Assembly (NCBI GenBank): GCA_902789365.1
Contig: CADANQ010000001.1
Span: forward strand, 1-64,000
Direction: 5' to 3'
DNA: 64,000 bases
From: an uncultured Eubacteriales bacterium
GTDB taxonomy: Bacteria > Bacillota > Clostridia > Christensenellales > Aristaeellaceae
Positions within the stretch are counted from its first letter, which is position 1; each line of letters starts with the position of its first letter. Below, one piece after another: positions 62,238 to 64,000 of the stretch. Position numbers and translations under genes: made by a program. The notes under the pieces were generated by a model. The model saw only the letters and a list, made by a program, of their open reading frames with translations. It had not been told where the DNA came from and did not search any database.

Positions 62238-62453
62238 CCCTTTTTATACGCTTTCCTGTATGCTTTTCCCGCCGTTTCCCGTCTTCTTTGGCTTTCCCGA
62301 TCTTGGCCCTGTCCGCCGCAAAAACCCGTCGCTCGGATCCTTCCCGTTTTTTCCGATCGTGCGGCAGCCCCATTCCGTTTACTCAGGATTCCGGGAATTC
62401 CGAATTATCTCGGCTCCGGACGTTCCCGCAGAAAAGCTCACGGAGGTAATAAA

Positions 62454-64000
62454 ATGCAGATCGAACAGGCAAATGACCGTCTCATCATCCGCAGCGGAAT
62501 CTCCCAATTATGGGTCGACCCCTGGGGGGAGGACGGTATCCGCGTCCGAATGACCAACGATAAGGAAATGGATCCGAACGACTGGGCCTTAAGCGAAAAG
62601 CCCTCCGCTTCATTCCCTGTCGTCTCCTGTCGGGAAGTCGACATCACCGACCCATGGTACAAATCCGATGAATACTCCGGGTATCACATGACAGGCAGGG
62701 AGTACACCTTTACCAACGGAAAACTGACCGCGCGGGTCAATCCCGAAGGCTGGATCTCTTTCTTCAACGAAAAAGGACAGCTGCTGACGGAAGAATACTG
62801 GCGCAACCGTGACCGCATCAACCGTTATTCCACATCCCTCAGGATCCCCGCCCGGCTGCTCAAGGCGATCCCGGGCACCTCAGACTGGTCGCTGACCGCC
62901 CGTTTCGAGGCCTTTGACGATGAAAAGATCTTTGGTATGGGCCAGTACCAGGACAGAAAGCTCGACAAAAAAGGCGCCGTCCTGGAGCTTTGCCATCGCA
63001 ACTCCCAGGCCAGCGTTCCTTTCTTTGTTTCCAGCCGAGGGTATGGGTTTTTATGGAATAACCCGGCCGTCGGGACATGTTTCTTCGGGACCAACCGCAC
63101 GGAATGGACGGCGCGTTCCACAAAGAAAATGGATTACTACATCACCTGCGGCGATACCCCTGCGGAGATTGAGCGTAAATATTCCGCGGTTGTCGGCCGC
63201 GCGCCGATGATGCCAGAATACGGCCTGGGCTACTGGCAGTGCAAGCTCCGTTACCGCACACAGGACGAATTGCTTTCCGTCGCCCGGCGGCACAAAGCCC
63301 TTGGCCTTCCGATGGACGCCATCGTCGTGGATTTCTTCCACTGGACCCGTCAGGGCGACTTTAAATTCGAGCCGCTGGACTGGCCGGACCCTGAAGGAAT
63401 GGTCCGCGAACTGAAGGAAATGGGGATCGAAACCGTGGTCTCCGTGTGGCCGACCGTCGACGAGCAAAGTGAAAATTACCGGGAGATGGCCGATCGGGGC
63501 TATCTTGTCAGGACAGACCGCGGCAACGACGTCAGCACCTGGATGGGGGCGGCCGTCTATTTTGACGCGACTCATCCCGGCGCCCAAAGATTCGTATGGG
63601 AAAAGTGCAGGGAAAACTATTACAAAAATGGGATCCGCTGCTTCTGGCTGGACGTGGCCGAACCGGAATACGGAAGCTATGAGTTTGACAATTACCGTTA
63701 TTGGGCAGGTCCTGCCCTCCAGACTTCAAATCTTTACCCTGTGGGCTATGCCCGGGGCTTCTACGAGGGGCTGAAGGCCGAAGGGGAAGAAAACGTTATG
63801 AGCCTGGTCCGCTGCGCATGGGCCGGAAGCCAGAAATACGCCGTTCTTGCCTGGTCGGGAGATATTTATTCCTCCTTCCGCGCGATGCGCGAACAGCTTC
63901 AGGCCGGCCTTTCAATGGCAATGGCGGGTATCCCCTGGTGGACCTGCGATATAGGCGGATTTATGGGCGGAGACAATTCCGATCCGGCCTTCAGGGAGCT
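62454..64000 (+). CDS. Glycoside hydrolase family 31 alpha-glycosidase, cut at window end
   Basis: 515 residues visible from the ATG at 62454 (GGAGG 8 bases upstream); the gene continues past the right edge. GH31 enzymes cleave alpha-linked glucose or xylose. The catalytic core shows EYGLGYWQCKLRYRTQDELL, VVDFFHWTRQGDFKFE, then the nucleophile D400 in CFWLDVAEPE and the probable acid/base D470 in AWSGDIYSSF. The N-terminal beta-sandwich covers about 1-230. The pattern is near the alpha-xylosidase/alpha-glucosidase YicI branch. No transporter or regulator is in view. The substrate is undecided. Confidence 0.93.
   Translation, partial: MQIEQANDRLIIRSGISQLWVDPWGEDGIRVRMTNDKEMDPNDWALSEKPSASFPVVSCREVDITDPWYKSDEYSGYHMTGREYTFTNGKLTARVNPEGWISFFNEKGQLLTEEYWRNRDRINRYSTSLRIPARLLKAIPGTSDWSLTARFEAFDDEKIFGMGQYQDRKLDKKGAVLELCHRNSQASVPFFVSSRGYGFLWNNPAVGTCFFGTNRTEWTARSTKKMDYYITCGDTPAEIERKYSAVVGRAPMMPEYGLGYWQCKLRYRTQDELLSVARRHKALGLPMDAIVVDFFHWTRQGDFKFEPLDWPDPEGMVRELKEMGIETVVSVWPTVDEQSENYREMADRGYLVRTDRGNDVSTWMGAAVYFDATHPGAQRFVWEKCRENYYKNGIRCFWLDVAEPEYGSYEFDNYRYWAGPALQTSNLYPVGYARGFYEGLKAEGEENVMSLVRCAWAGSQKYAVLAWSGDIYSSFRAMREQLQAGLSMAMAGIPWWTCDIGGFMGGDNSDPAFRE

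Overview
The window is about 58% GC by eye, densely coded on both strands, and bacterial. Low-GC Gram-positive style regulation (a T-box leader, consensus sigma-A promoters with 17-base spacers, GGAGG ribosome sites) is combined with a BmpA-type nucleoside ABC transporter, MgtE, a membrane pyrophosphatase, an archaeal-type prolyl-tRNA synthetase and a class I lysyl-tRNA synthetase. This points to an anaerobic member of the Clostridia (Firmicutes). A gut or rumen lineage is plausible, but I cannot fix the genus. I see no rRNA, tRNA, CRISPR array, transposase, phage gene or integron. It looks like chromosomal backbone with a few lineage-specific secreted proteins.

Layout. 1-5.3 kb: a three-repeat protein of unknown function, tmcAL, a D-Ala-D-Ala carboxypeptidase and, convergent, mgtE with a long structured leader. 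5.4-11.1 kb: a plus-strand run of surE, an RpiR-type regulator, a flavoprotein, a DnaQ-like exonuclease and a TGS-uridine-kinase-type nucleoside kinase. 11.1-15.7 kb: a minus-strand run of a GntR regulator, an Lrp regulator overlapping an aminotransferase, a CapA-like protein and an eroded isopropylmalate-dehydrogenase-like protein. 15.8-20.0 kb: a zinc-ribbon protein, class I LysRS fused to a tRNA-binding domain, and an orphan glutamate-5-kinase-like protein. 20.2-24.2 kb: two secreted leucine-rich-repeat proteins. 24.4-29.4 kb: a four-gene nucleoside-type ABC transporter. 29.5-32.0 kb: xpt and mnmG. 32-38.5 kb: an exported protein, a small membrane protein and a GldA/F/G-like ABC cluster ending in a DUF4340 protein. 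38.5-42.8 kb: HAD phosphatase, RluA-family pseudouridine synthase, an unknown protein, recO and a small membrane protein. 43-47.7 kb: class II fructose-bisphosphate aldolase, an AGE-family epimerase, and metY-metA. 47.7-51.6 kb: a GH4 glycosidase and hppA. 51.6-55.1 kb: a TrhA-type membrane protein, an EEP-family hydrolase and a two-module secreted protein. 55.2-58.6 kb: a large peptidoglycan-binding protein with a probable variant L,D-transpeptidase domain. 58.7-64 kb: T-box-proS, tdk, a DegV protein and a GH31 glycosidase cut by the window end.

How the genes work together. MetA carries the residue that marks acetyl-CoA use and MetY uses the resulting O-acetylhomoserine, so together they make homocysteine. 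The BMP transporter probably imports nucleosides; Xpt, thymidine kinase, the uridine-kinase-like protein and SurE fit a salvage theme, though only by proximity. The carboxypeptidase, CapA-like protein, peptidoglycan-binding protein and several secreted proteins act at the envelope. No single new multi-gene system stands out. The best leads are the mgtE leader (short ORF, alternative hairpins, terminator), the variant L,D-transpeptidase, the LysRS fusion, the eroded dehydrogenase-like protein, and the operator-like repeats in front of envelope genes.
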